NCBI RefSeq assembly: GCF_963676275.1
Contig: NZ_OY781091.1
Coordinates: 1,032,775 to 1,096,774, forward strand
DNA: 64,000 nt
Direction of reading: 5' to 3'
Source: an uncultured Cohaesibacter sp.
GTDB taxonomy: Bacteria; Pseudomonadota; Alphaproteobacteria; Rhizobiales; Cohaesibacteraceae
A program made the position numbers and the translations under genes. Below, piece after piece: positions 9,322 to 16,419 of the stretch. The notes under the pieces are model-generated. The model saw only the letters and a program-made list of their open reading frames with translations. It was not told the DNA's origin and searched no databases. Position 1 is the stretch's first letter; every line of letters starts with the position of its first letter.

Positions 9322-9692
9322 TCTTCTTCGCCCCCATCTTCGATCATGCTTTTTTTAAGCAGACGGAGCTCAAGTGTTTGCTCTGCGACAACTTCCTTAA
9401 GATCCCTAGCCTCCTTGCGCAGCAACTTCACTTCATCGCTGGTGGCTGCACGAGCCGTATCTCCGGCCAGACGCTTCTTGCCAGCTTCAAGGAATTCCTT
9501 CGACCAGGTGTAATAAAGGCTCTCGGAGATACCTTCGCGGCGGCACAGGGCGGCGATGCTGTCTTCGCCACGCAAACCGTCCAACACAATGCGGATCTTC
9601 TCTTCTGCCGAATATTTCTTTCGGGTCTTTCGGCGGATGTCTTTGATGGTCATCTCTGCAGATGGCTTCTGCAGACCAGATTTCTGTCTCAT
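9318..9692 (-). CDS. IS3-family transposase OrfA (helix-turn-helix protein)
   Basis: The 124-residue protein has the OrfA pattern: a basic N-terminus, a helix-turn-helix around residues 30-70 with YSAEEKIRIVLDGLRGE and CRREGISESLYYTWSKEFLEAGK, and a C-terminal leucine-zipper-like helix (LLRKEARDLKEVVAEQTLELRLLKK). It binds the IS ends and multimerises. It lies upstream of and overlaps orfB within the element. Confidence 0.9.
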   Translation of the reverse strand: MRQKSGLQKPSAEMTIKDIRRKTRKKYSAEEKIRIVLDGLRGEDSIAALCRREGISESLYYTWSKEFLEAGKKRLAGDTARAATSDEVKLLRKEARDLKEVVAEQTLELRLLKKSMIEDGGEEE

Positions 9693-9743
9693 CTTTGCTT
9701 CCTTTGATAGAGCTACGATGAGCCAAAATCCTCCTTTGTCAAA

Positions 9744-10358
9744 TCAATCCAATCTGTCCCATAGGTGCTGAGACGGAACACAAAACAACTCGAGATCGGG
9801 CCCGTTGATAAACGGCTCTGCGAACTCATTATTCTCCAGTTCGGCTGCTATCGCACCCGATTGAATGAGCTCAATGCCCTTACTATCGCCGCCATTGATT
9901 GGTTTGCGCACTAGAATTTCCTGAAAATCTGTACCCTTGATTTTCCTAATAGTTTTAGCCACTTTAAATCCGGCGCTTGAAGCAAGATGCTTAGAAATGA
10001 TTTTTTCTTCAGCAATAATCGCAACATCACCTCGGCAGGGAAAGCATGCGATTTGAGACAGCGCCGCAACTGCGGGGATCAGGCCTTCGCACTCCAGGTT
10101 TTTGAAAGCAGCGCAGATATTTACTACAAATGCCGGCTTTGTCGCACCTGAGGCGCTTGCGAGCAAATCGAGTGTTTCATCTAGCGTCAAAACAACGACA
10201 TTCGCGCCGAGATCTCTTAGGGCGTCTGTATATTGGCCTGCTATACGCTCTTCATAAAGATTGTAGAACAGCGAAGGCTGCAGCGCTTGAGTATCATTTG
10301 TGGCAAGAACGACAGTCAATCCCGAAAGGATTTCGCCAATATCTACACAAGTAGCCAT
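9744..10358 (-). pseudogene. Ddl-like ATP-grasp ligase gene, 3' end removed by the IS
   Basis: The product keeps an N-terminal domain (YNLYEERIAGQYTDAL, then CEGLIPAVAALSQIACFPCRGD) and the front of an ATP-grasp fold (EEKIISKHLASSAGFKVAKT, VRKPINGGDSKGIEL, EPFINGPDLELF), closely following the order of D-alanine-D-alanine ligases. The remaining third, which holds the Mg/ATP-binding Glu and Asn residues, is absent. The frame runs into the IS end at 9761 and stops within it, so the protein should be inactive. The start codon sits inside a copy of the site shared with the genes at 11600 and 14230, 15 bases after the recombinase stop. It could have been a peptide-bond-forming ligase in the same accessory pathway as the neighbouring aminotransferase; that is inference. 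Confidence 0.75.
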
Positions 10359-10376
10359 AATTTCGAGTTATCGTCA
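10352..10376 (-). repeat. Site A: diverged third copy of the recombination-site-like repeat
   Basis: Read on the minus strand this 25-bp stretch matches sites B and C at 21 of 25 positions, with the shared core ACGATAACT and the shared AATTATGG over the start codon. It begins with the TGA stop codon of the recombinase gene and ends six bases into the ATP-grasp gene. It has the same orientation as site C, so A and C are direct repeats flanking the recombinase, and B is inverted relative to both. Confidence 0.7.
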
Positions 10377-11321
10377 CCCAGGATCGATCTGCCCCAATGT
10401 GTCAGCCCGAGAAATCGCTTGAATAAGCGAATTGTCCGACACCCGAGTATAAATTTCAGTGGTCGCGATGGAAGCGTGGCCCAGCAAACGCTGCACTATC
10501 CGAATATCAATACCCTCTTCTATGAGCAGAGTGGCTGCGGAATGACGAAAGCGGTGTGGGGTAAGCGTTTCTGGTAATGCCAAGCCTGCAGACAAGTTTT
10601 TGAGGCGTTTTCTAAATGCCGCTTCAGACAACCGTGCTCCACGAATATTCTGAAACAAGAAACTTTCTGGTTGCTCATCCTGCCTTTGCTTGCTGTAGCT
10701 TTTCAGATCAGAAAGCAATCGTAAGTTTGTTACGTAGACCGAGCGTTCTCGATTACCTTTCCCAACAACACGGATCCGCGAGCAATCAGGAGACAGATCT
10801 CTGAGTTTAATGTGAGTAAGCTCTCCAATCCTCAAACCAGTTGCAGTCAAAAGTCTGGTCGCAAGTACGGTCACATAGTCGGAGGAAAAAGGGAGGTCTA
10901 TCCCATATCCGTTGTGGGTTGCAGTGGACGGGAACTGCCGTGGAGCGGAAATAAAAAGTTGCCGAAGTGTCTCGCGATCAATCGGTCTGGGTAGTCTCTT
11001 TGGCACCTTCAAATCGATTTCCAATTGTTCGAAAGGTGTGGGAGCGTTTTGAAGGGATTTTGAAGTCCATTTGAAGAACTTCTTCAAGCAAACAATCCTG
11101 CGTCGTACCGTCGCCGGTGCCAATCCCTGCCGATTGCGCAAATCCTCCATATATTCAAGGATGCAGTCGCCATCTATGCGAGGATCGGTTTCTCTCAAAA
11201 TATACTTGGCAAATGCACGAAGATCCTGACGGTAGCTGAGAATTGTGTTTTCACTCAGATTCTGTTGCGTACGACAATACTCAAGAAAAACTTCAATATG
11301 AGTAGCAAATTGAAAATCCAT
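10374..11321 (-). CDS. Tyrosine recombinase (XerC/D-like integrase)
   Basis: The 315-residue enzyme has an N-terminal SAM-like core-binding domain (about 5-90) and a C-terminal catalytic domain with every active-site residue: Arg164 in TGLRIGEL, Lys188 in VGKGNRER, His256 and Arg259 in PHRFRHSA, His282 in LGHASI and the nucleophile Tyr291 in EIYTRVS. It should cut and rejoin DNA at short sites with inverted arms. It lies between two inverted copies of a candidate site (B, C) and a third copy at its own stop codon (A), so these are the likely substrates. It is not the housekeeping XerC or XerD judged by its context among accessory genes. It may act in inversion, cassette exchange or element excision. 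Confidence 0.92.
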   Translation of the reverse strand: MDFQFATHIEVFLEYCRTQQNLSENTILSYRQDLRAFAKYILRETDPRIDGDCILEYMEDLRNRQGLAPATVRRRIVCLKKFFKWTSKSLQNAPTPFEQLEIDLKVPKRLPRPIDRETLRQLFISAPRQFPSTATHNGYGIDLPFSSDYVTVLATRLLTATGLRIGELTHIKLRDLSPDCSRIRVVGKGNRERSVYVTNLRLLSDLKSYSKQRQDEQPESFLFQNIRGARLSEAAFRKRLKNLSAGLALPETLTPHRFRHSAATLLIEEGIDIRIVQRLLGHASIATTEIYTRVSDNSLIQAISRADTLGQIDPG

Positions 11322-11349
11322 TTTTGGACATATCCTTCAAGCCTAATGG

Positions 11350-11378
11350 CTTATCTTGTTTTGTGTTTTTGTGTCCAA
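11350..11378 (-). promoter_or_regulatory. Candidate promoter of the recombinase gene
   Basis: On the minus strand TTGGAC (11378-11373), a 17-bp spacer and GATAAG (11355-11350) resemble a sigma-70 promoter. It lies 28 bp before the recombinase ATG. Confidence 0.4.
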
Positions 11379-11533
11379 TAAATGAGAGTTCCTAAGCCAA
11401 TCTTTCATGTCTGCCACAAATTGCATTTGGGAATAAGATTTTACGATGAAAATCAATTATTTAGATATGAAGGGCGGAGGACTCGCTTATAGAGAGAATT
11501 GTTCAATGTATGCGGGTGTGTAGTTATTACTGG

Positions 11534-11562
11534 TTGTAACTGTGGTCGAGGCTGACTAGAGT
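11534..11562 (+). promoter_or_regulatory. Candidate promoter facing site B and the aminotransferase gene
   Basis: TTGTAA (11534-11539), a 17-bp spacer and TAGAGT (11557-11562) read toward the gene at 11600 and lie just outside the inverted repeat. If the segment between sites B and C inverts, this promoter would stay in place and drive whichever gene is brought next to it. I saw no comparable promoter outside site C. Assignment is by eye. Confidence 0.35.
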
Positions 11563-11583
11563 AAATTCATTGTTTGATTAGTT

Positions 11584-11623
11584 ACGATAACTGGGAATTA
11601 TGGGTATGGCGGAAAAAGGAATT
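11584..11623 (+). repeat. Site B: left arm of a 40-bp perfect inverted repeat
   Basis: These 40 bases are identical to the reverse complement of 14207-14246 (site C). The repeat covers the ribosome site, the start codon and the first eight codons (MGMAEKGI) of the gene at 11600. The upstream part has short inverted arms, AGTTA and TAACT around CGA, as expected of a tyrosine-recombinase core. Outside the repeat the flanks diverge at once after one further near-match. Confidence 0.9.
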
Positions 11624-12760
11624 TTTTATCCTGACGACATTGATCGCATTACCCAAAAATACTTTTCAGCCCTTCGGGCAGATCGGGGCCACCTCACTGA
11701 TCCTTCCTATTGGTATGAGAATTACTCAGAAACTCTAAAGCGAGAGAAACTGGATCAGATTGGGCGGTATCGAAGTGACTATGGGCTGTCACTCGAGGCG
11801 GAAAAACCGACTATTATTGATGCACTCTGCGATTGGGATCAATCGGAGTATGGCTATGATGACGTCACAATCTGCGCGTCAGCGACAAGTGCTGCGCTGG
11901 TTGTTCTAGCTTACCTAAAAAACTCGCTGAATATTTCGAAAATCTATTTTGAGACCCCTTGCTATTTCGCAACGTTGAGTCAGGCGCGATATTTAGGGTA
12001 CCAACACACCAGAATCCCAACTTATCTAGACACTGGCTTCAAGTTTGATTGCAATTCAATACCTGATGGAGACCCAAAGATCCTTTGGTTGACACAACCA
12101 AGGTACGGATTGGGAATCAATCAAGAAAAAAGCTGCATTTCTGACGTTCTGAATAAATGTGGTCCCAAAGACTTTATAGTCATCGACGAAGCGGCTGAAA
12201 ATCTCTATCCAGCACACCTTGCAAATTTCAGTTTTAGGAACGATCCTCGCATCATAAAAATTCGCAGCCCATTCAAAGGAGCTGGAATCAATGGCCCCCG
12301 GATCTCCACGATAATTCATGGAAACAAGCATCGAAAGGCAATTGAGATCTATCTCGAACAGTTGCAGGGATCTATTGATGTGAATAGTCTTGAGTTTTGT
12401 CTGAGGACCATGGGAGATCAAGCATTCTTTAAATCCTTGCATTGCAGTACAAATCTGCAGATCAAAACATTGAACAAAAAGATCTTTCTTTCCTGTCTCG
12501 GAACGGGGCTGGTTCCCTCGCAAATGGACGGCGGTTACATCGGTTCTATCGCCGTTCCATATTCAGATCCCCAAATGAAGACCTATCACAAGCGCGAGGC
12601 CATCCTTCAATACTGTGCCGAGAACAGAATGCCAGTCATTCTCGGGGCCAACATGAACTTCGCAACTGACCCCAACTATGAGTTTATTAGGATAAGCTAT
12701 TTCAATAAAGAAGATACGCTCAGAAATGCAGTGGAAGTATTAGCTGGTTTTTCCCTCTGA
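11600..12760 (+). CDS. PLP-dependent aminotransferase-like protein (fold type I)
   Basis: The 386-residue protein matches the class I/II aminotransferase fold: a small-domain start, a cofactor-binding loop ASATSAALVVLAYL (about 93-106), Asp196 in VIDEAAENLYP to bind the pyridine nitrogen, the Schiff-base Lys226 in IRSPFKGAGINGPRIS and a C-terminal Arg in EFIRISYF for substrate carboxylate. The usual NPxNPxG segment is altered to TQPRYGLG. The substrate is unknown; histidinol-phosphate- or CobC-like enzymes are the nearest type by look. The first eight codons lie in the inverted repeat shared with the convergent gene at 14230, and the 3' ends overlap by 21 bp. Base composition looks more AT-rich than the flanking housekeeping genes. 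Confidence 0.75.
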   Translation: MGMAEKGIFYPDDIDRITQKYFSALRADRGHLTDPSYWYENYSETLKREKLDQIGRYRSDYGLSLEAEKPTIIDALCDWDQSEYGYDDVTICASATSAALVVLAYLKNSLNISKIYFETPCYFATLSQARYLGYQHTRIPTYLDTGFKFDCNSIPDGDPKILWLTQPRYGLGINQEKSCISDVLNKCGPKDFIVIDEAAENLYPAHLANFSFRNDPRIIKIRSPFKGAGINGPRISTIIHGNKHRKAIEIYLEQLQGSIDVNSLEFCLRTMGDQAFFKSLHCSTNLQIKTLNKKIFLSCLGTGLVPSQMDGGYIGSIAVPYSDPQMKTYHKREAILQYCAENRMPVILGANMNFATDPNYEFIRISYFNKEDTLRNAVEVLAGFSL

Positions 12761-14230
12761 TCCTTCAAGTATGCGCAACAAGAAGCCTCTGATTTTGGTG
12801 ATATGTTTGGTTGATACATGAAGACCAAATTCTAAAAGTAAATCACCAGGAAAAATGGATTTAAGAGTGATGCCATAATCTGTTGGATTTTGGTGATCAA
12901 ACCCGATCTTGAGCTGCACTAGTTTCCTAGTATCTGATGACGGCAGCGGTAGAACTGAATCGGATTGCCCAGGGCCCTGTACCGGCAACCTATCCAGCTT
13001 CAGCCTTTCACCAATGTCGGTGAGTTCGAACTTGAGTCGAGATGCAAAAAACAAGGCGATAACTGGCAAAAGGTGAGTATGTTGACTCCAACCCAACATC
13101 AACTCGTTTGGAGAGTTCATTCTTCTGACATCGGTGATGGTCAGACCCGGAAAACCAAATAGATATGGATACTCATTCACATAGTAGCTTCTATCGACAG
13201 GCCCAAGTACTTGCAAACGAAGCGGGTTTGTAGCACTTTTTGCAGTATTAATGACCTGATCAATGAATTGTTCGACAGTTTTTGCTAGCGCAATATGTAC
13301 GCCATAAACAGTTATCTGGGCGTTCTCAGACAGACGATCACTTCTTACGAGCAATCCGGTCAAGGAGTGAAATCTGATTATGGAATGGTAAAAGCAGCGT
13401 CCGCTGTCGTACAAAAAAAACAGAAACTCCTTGGTTAAGCGAATAAGATTGGCAAAAGTGAGCGGAATTTTTGCTGTTCCAAGCCAAGCCTCAGGCTCAA
13501 ATATGCGATCAAAGGTTTCAGACCCTTCAAGCGTAACTTCCGGATTCAAATAGTATGCAATTTTGAATGCTTCGATATCGGTTGAACATGCAACAGCTGC
13601 AATTTCTTGATCTGACAAAAACCGAAAGTCCTCGCCTATACTGCCATCTCGAATTCGGCAATCGGACAGACTTTTGTTAGCAATTCCAAAATTTCCAACC
13701 AAAGTCTGAACTTGCAAATCCACGTTCTCGAAATTGCAATCGGCTAGCAAACAGAACTCGAACAGTTTGTTCGAAGTTGTGCAGTTTGAGAAATCACAGT
13801 TCCAGAAACGACAGTCTTCGATCACCATGTGATCAAGCGCACAATCGCGAAATTCGACATCAAAAAACTCAACACTGGTTATGGATACATTGTGAAATGT
13901 GCAGTTTGAGAAAACGCAGTTTCTGAACTCACAATTGATGAGTGCCGCAAAATCAAAGCAGCAACCCTTAAATTGAGAATTCTGGAAATACGAATCCTTG
14001 CAATCAACATAGGAGAAGCTGCCGCCGTCCGATACCAGTTCCCGAATGGTGGACAATACAATATTGGCAGGCCGTAACTTATGTCTTTGGGTGTGCTTTC
14101 CAGTCAGAATGCTGTTACGGATTTCTTGAGAATTGGTCGAGAAGCTATTCAGATCAGTAAAATTTAGTTCCACCCCATTTAATTGATCCTGAAGAAAAAC
14201 TGCATCAATTCCTTTTTCCGCCATACCCAT
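12740..14230 (-). CDS. Pentapeptide-repeat protein with unknown C-terminal domain
   Basis: The 496-residue protein shares MGMAEKGI with the aminotransferase at 11600 because both starts lie in the same inverted repeat. After a linker, residues about 71-172 form pentapeptide-type repeats unusually rich in Cys, Phe and Asn (NCEFRNCVFSNCTFHN, DCRFWNCDFSNCTTSN), expected to fold as a right-handed quadrilateral helix. The C-terminal 320 residues form no domain I recognise; they include hydrophobic LTKEFLFFLYD and a beta-rich end. No signal peptide is seen, so it is probably cytoplasmic. Pentapeptide proteins often act by protein contact or DNA mimicry, but no role can be assigned. No clear promoter is seen in front, so it may be silent in this orientation. 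Confidence 0.7.
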   Translation of the reverse strand: MGMAEKGIDAVFLQDQLNGVELNFTDLNSFSTNSQEIRNSILTGKHTQRHKLRPANIVLSTIRELVSDGGSFSYVDCKDSYFQNSQFKGCCFDFAALINCEFRNCVFSNCTFHNVSITSVEFFDVEFRDCALDHMVIEDCRFWNCDFSNCTTSNKLFEFCLLADCNFENVDLQVQTLVGNFGIANKSLSDCRIRDGSIGEDFRFLSDQEIAAVACSTDIEAFKIAYYLNPEVTLEGSETFDRIFEPEAWLGTAKIPLTFANLIRLTKEFLFFLYDSGRCFYHSIIRFHSLTGLLVRSDRLSENAQITVYGVHIALAKTVEQFIDQVINTAKSATNPLRLQVLGPVDRSYYVNEYPYLFGFPGLTITDVRRMNSPNELMLGWSQHTHLLPVIALFFASRLKFELTDIGERLKLDRLPVQGPGQSDSVLPLPSSDTRKLVQLKIGFDHQNPTDYGITLKSIFPGDLLLEFGLHVSTKHITKIRGFLLRILEGSEGKTS

Positions 14231-14246
14231 AATTCCCAGTTATCGT
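14207..14246 (-). repeat. Site C: right arm of the 40-bp inverted repeat
   Basis: Reverse complement of site B (11584-11623) with no mismatch over 40 bases. Read on the minus strand the bases just upstream extend it into CCCAGTAACGATAACTGGG, with 6-bp inverted arms (CCCAGT, ACTGGG) around a 7-bp centre, which is the shape of a tyrosine-recombinase crossover site. It covers the start of the pentapeptide gene. Confidence 0.9.
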
Positions 14247-14395
14247 TACTGGGAGCCGACCTGCTGATGCTGGACCTCTCGGAGCCGTTCAGGCATAGTT
14301 GGTTTAGAAAGGACAGTCTGGCCTTGGGTTGAAAAAAACTTACTCAGTCCAAGGCGTGGATTGCCTCAGCAGATAGTCATTTCCCAAGGAGTTTC

Positions 14396-14932
14396 ATGGC
14401 TGATCCGATTTCCGATCTCATTCTTCGCGTGGCCTTGCGCGATCGGTCGGCCTTTTCTGCGCTTTATGAGGCGACCAGCGCGAAACTTTTTGGCATCTGC
14501 CTGCGTGTCTTGAAAGACAGGGCCGAAGCTGAAGAAGCTTTGCAGGAGGCCTATGTCAAGGTCTGGAACAATGCCTCCCGCTTTTCCATTACGGCAAACA
14601 GTCCGATTTCCTGGCTCGCGGCGATTGCGCGCAACAATGCCATTGATCGGTTAAGAGCGAGACGGCCGGAAACCGTGGAGCTTGATGAAGAGCTGGGTGG
14701 CGCGGACGAGACCCCTGACCCGGAACGGCTGGTTATGAGTAGTGAGACCGGCGCCCGCATTTCGGCCTGTCTCGACGAACTTGAAGCAAACCGAGCTGAT
14801 GCGGTACGAGGTGCCTATCTTGACGGATACAGCTATCAGGAGCTTGCTGAACAGTTCAGCGTGCCCCTTAATACAATGCGAACGTGGCTGCGGCGCAGCC
14901 TCATGTCCTTGCGAAAGTGTCTTGAAACATGA
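14396..14932 (+). CDS. ECF-family RNA polymerase sigma factor (SigK-like)
   Basis: The 178-residue protein has sigma region 2 (about 10-80; AEEALQEAYVKVWNNASRF and WLAAIARNNAIDRLR) and region 4 (about 120-175; GYSYQELAEQFSVPLNTMRTWLRRSL), with no regions 1 or 3, as in ECF sigma factors. AAGGAG precedes the ATG. Its last four bases ATGA are also the start of the anti-sigma gene. With an RskA-like anti-sigma and a fasciclin gene next to it, it resembles the SigK/RskA arrangement known from Mycobacterium. It should direct transcription of its own operon and the fasciclin and msrB genes, which suggests an oxidative or envelope-stress role. Confidence 0.92.
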   Translation: MADPISDLILRVALRDRSAFSALYEATSAKLFGICLRVLKDRAEAEEALQEAYVKVWNNASRFSITANSPISWLAAIARNNAIDRLRARRPETVELDEELGGADETPDPERLVMSSETGARISACLDELEANRADAVRGAYLDGYSYQELAEQFSVPLNTMRTWLRRSLMSLRKCLET

Positions 14933-15648
14933 CGGTGGAAGAGAAAAAGGATCGCGATGACAAGCTGCTGGCGGCGGAATATGCCCTCGGTGTGCTGCCT
15001 CATGCCGAGCGACAGGCCTTTTCCGCACGTCTGGATCACGAGGCCGAGTTGCGCTCAGAGGTCGAGTTCTGGCATGAGCATTATGAGCCATTGACGGAAG
15101 CGATTGACCCGGCAATACCACCGGCAAGGCTGTTTCGTCAGATTGAGCTGCAGCTTTTCGGAGAAGCGACTACGGCGCAGACAACCGCTTCAAATAGCAC
15201 CGGCCTTTGGTCGAGCCTTGGTTTCTGGCGCGGGCTTGCCTTTGCGTCTCTGGTTGGCATGATCGTGATGGCGACACTGGTCTTTGTCCCACTTCGAGTG
15301 CCGGAAAGCCCCGTCCCCACCTATGTCGCAGAGCTTTCTGGTGATGCCGATCTTGTCCAGCTCGTTGCGCTTTATGAAGAGGGCACGGGACGTCTGCGGG
15401 TCAACCGGACAAAGGGCGAAGCGCCCTCTGACCGCGATTTCGAGCTTTGGCTGGTAGAAGGGGGTAACGACCCGGTCTCCCTTGGCGTCTTGCCCAGAGA
15501 ACCCAAAGGCGTGTTGCAGATCCCTGAAGCCCTTAGGGCAAAGATTCCGGGCAGTGTACTGGCGATCAGTGACGAACCGGCTGGCGGTTCGCCCTCCGGC
15601 ATGGCGACTGGTCCGGTGCTTGCCGTCGGTAACGTTTCTGTGATCTGA
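14929..15648 (+). CDS. RskA-like membrane anti-sigma factor
   Basis: The 239-residue protein has an N-terminal cytoplasmic anti-sigma domain (AAEYALGVLPHAERQAFSAR, then WHEHYEPLTEAIDPA), one membrane span at about residues 102-125 (GLAFASLVGMIVMATLVFVPL) and a C-terminal periplasmic anti-sigma-K domain with DFELWLVEGGNDPVSLGVLP and ISDEPAGGSPSG. It should hold the upstream sigma factor at the membrane until a periplasmic signal triggers release. The ATGA overlap makes translation of the pair coupled, keeping the two proteins near equal amounts. Confidence 0.9.
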   Translation: MTVEEKKDRDDKLLAAEYALGVLPHAERQAFSARLDHEAELRSEVEFWHEHYEPLTEAIDPAIPPARLFRQIELQLFGEATTAQTTASNSTGLWSSLGFWRGLAFASLVGMIVMATLVFVPLRVPESPVPTYVAELSGDADLVQLVALYEEGTGRLRVNRTKGEAPSDRDFELWLVEGGNDPVSLGVLPREPKGVLQIPEALRAKIPGSVLAISDEPAGGSPSGMATGPVLAVGNVSVI

Positions 15649-15748
15649 TTTTCTCAAAAAATCTGAAACTCTTTTCGCGACGTTTTCGTGTCTCCTGATG
15701 TCCGCAGAGGAAGCGGACTTGAAAACATATCAATTGGAGAGAGACACA

Positions 15749-16321
15749 ATGACCTTTGCTCGTACGACTAACTTTGTTGCCGCAACTGCCATCGCCCTGA
15801 CGTCAGCCGCAGGTCTTGCCTATGCTGCAAGCGAAAAGAACCCGATGGTGGGTGGCGCAGCAATGTATGAATCCAAGAATATCATCGAGAATGCCGTGAA
15901 CTCCAAGGATCACGAGACCCTTGTTGCTGCCGTGAAGGCTGCCGGGCTTGTCGAGACCCTGTCTGGAGATGGCCCGTTCACGGTCTTTGCGCCAACCGAT
16001 GCCGCCTTTGACGCGCTTCCTGCCGGTACAGTCGAAACGCTCCTGAAGCCGGAAAACAAGGACCAGCTCACAAAGATCCTGACCTGTCATGTGGTGTCTG
16101 CAGATGCCTTGTCCGGAGCGATCATGAAGATGGTCGATGACGACAAGGGAGCTCACCCCGTCAAGACAGTTGGCGGCTGTATCTTCACGGCGATGTATGA
16201 TGGCGACACCATCATGCTCAAGGATGGTCAGGGCAACGTGGCCAACGTCACGATCGCCGACGTTGAGCAGTCCAATGGTGTCATCCATGTGATCGACAAG
16301 GTGCTCCTGCCGGCTTCGTGA
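15749..16321 (+). CDS. Secreted fasciclin (FAS1) domain protein
   Basis: The start at 15749 is chosen over the longer frame from 15698 because it follows GGAGAG and opens a signal peptide (MTFARTTNFVAATAIALTSA, cleavage probably after AYA). The mature protein is one FAS1 domain with the H1 motif GPFTVFAPTDAAFDALPAGT and the H2 motif GVIHVIDKVLLP. It should be periplasmic or extracellular; family members act in adhesion or in the surface stress response. It follows the ECF sigma/anti-sigma pair by 100 bp and is a likely regulon member, like MPT70/83 with SigK in mycobacteria. A strong hairpin separates it from msrB. Confidence 0.9.
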   Translation: MTFARTTNFVAATAIALTSAAGLAYAASEKNPMVGGAAMYESKNIIENAVNSKDHETLVAAVKAAGLVETLSGDGPFTVFAPTDAAFDALPAGTVETLLKPENKDQLTKILTCHVVSADALSGAIMKMVDDDKGAHPVKTVGGCIFTAMYDGDTIMLKDGQGNVANVTIADVEQSNGVIHVIDKVLLPAS

Positions 16322-16335
16322 TTGGCGAGTGATCA

Positions 16336-16368
16336 ACCGGCCGGATATCATTGTATCATCCGGCCGGT
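16336..16368 (+). terminator. Hairpin between fasciclin gene and msrB
   Basis: ACCGGCCGGAT and ATCCGGCCGGT form an 11-bp stem around a loop of about 11 bases. The following bases (GCTTCTC) are not a clean T run, so it may be a partial terminator or a transcript-stabilising hairpin. Confidence 0.55.
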
Positions 16369-16419
16369 GCTTCTCACCGCTCGATATCTGCGATTGAAAG
16401 CAACACAAGGAGGGCTTCA

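Larger units (their letters stand above)
8286..9761 (-). mobile_element. IS3-family-like insertion sequence, complete, no target duplication
   Basis: The element carries two overlapping transposase frames on the minus strand and is bounded by TGGGAC at 8286-8291 and GTCCCA at 9756-9761. About 40 bp of imperfect inverted similarity continues inward, with TGAC, GGAGG and GGCTCAT or AGCTCAT recurring at both ends. TG...CA termini and a two-ORF plan fit the IS3 family. The bases just outside (CTT on the left, TAG on the right) do not form a 3- or 4-bp duplication, and a broken gene lies on each side. This points to loss of flanking DNA by IS-mediated deletion or recombination between two copies. 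Confidence 0.85.

Noticed and set aside
10352-14246. Integron attC sites
   Set aside because: The sites lack the paired GTTRRRY and RYYYAAC boxes and the long imperfect hairpin, they lie at gene starts and not after genes, and the recombinase shows no integron-specific insert that I can see.
9762-14250. Classical prophage or tRNA-integrated island
   Set aside because: No phage structural genes and no tRNA or tRNA fragment were seen at either end; the repeats overlap gene starts.
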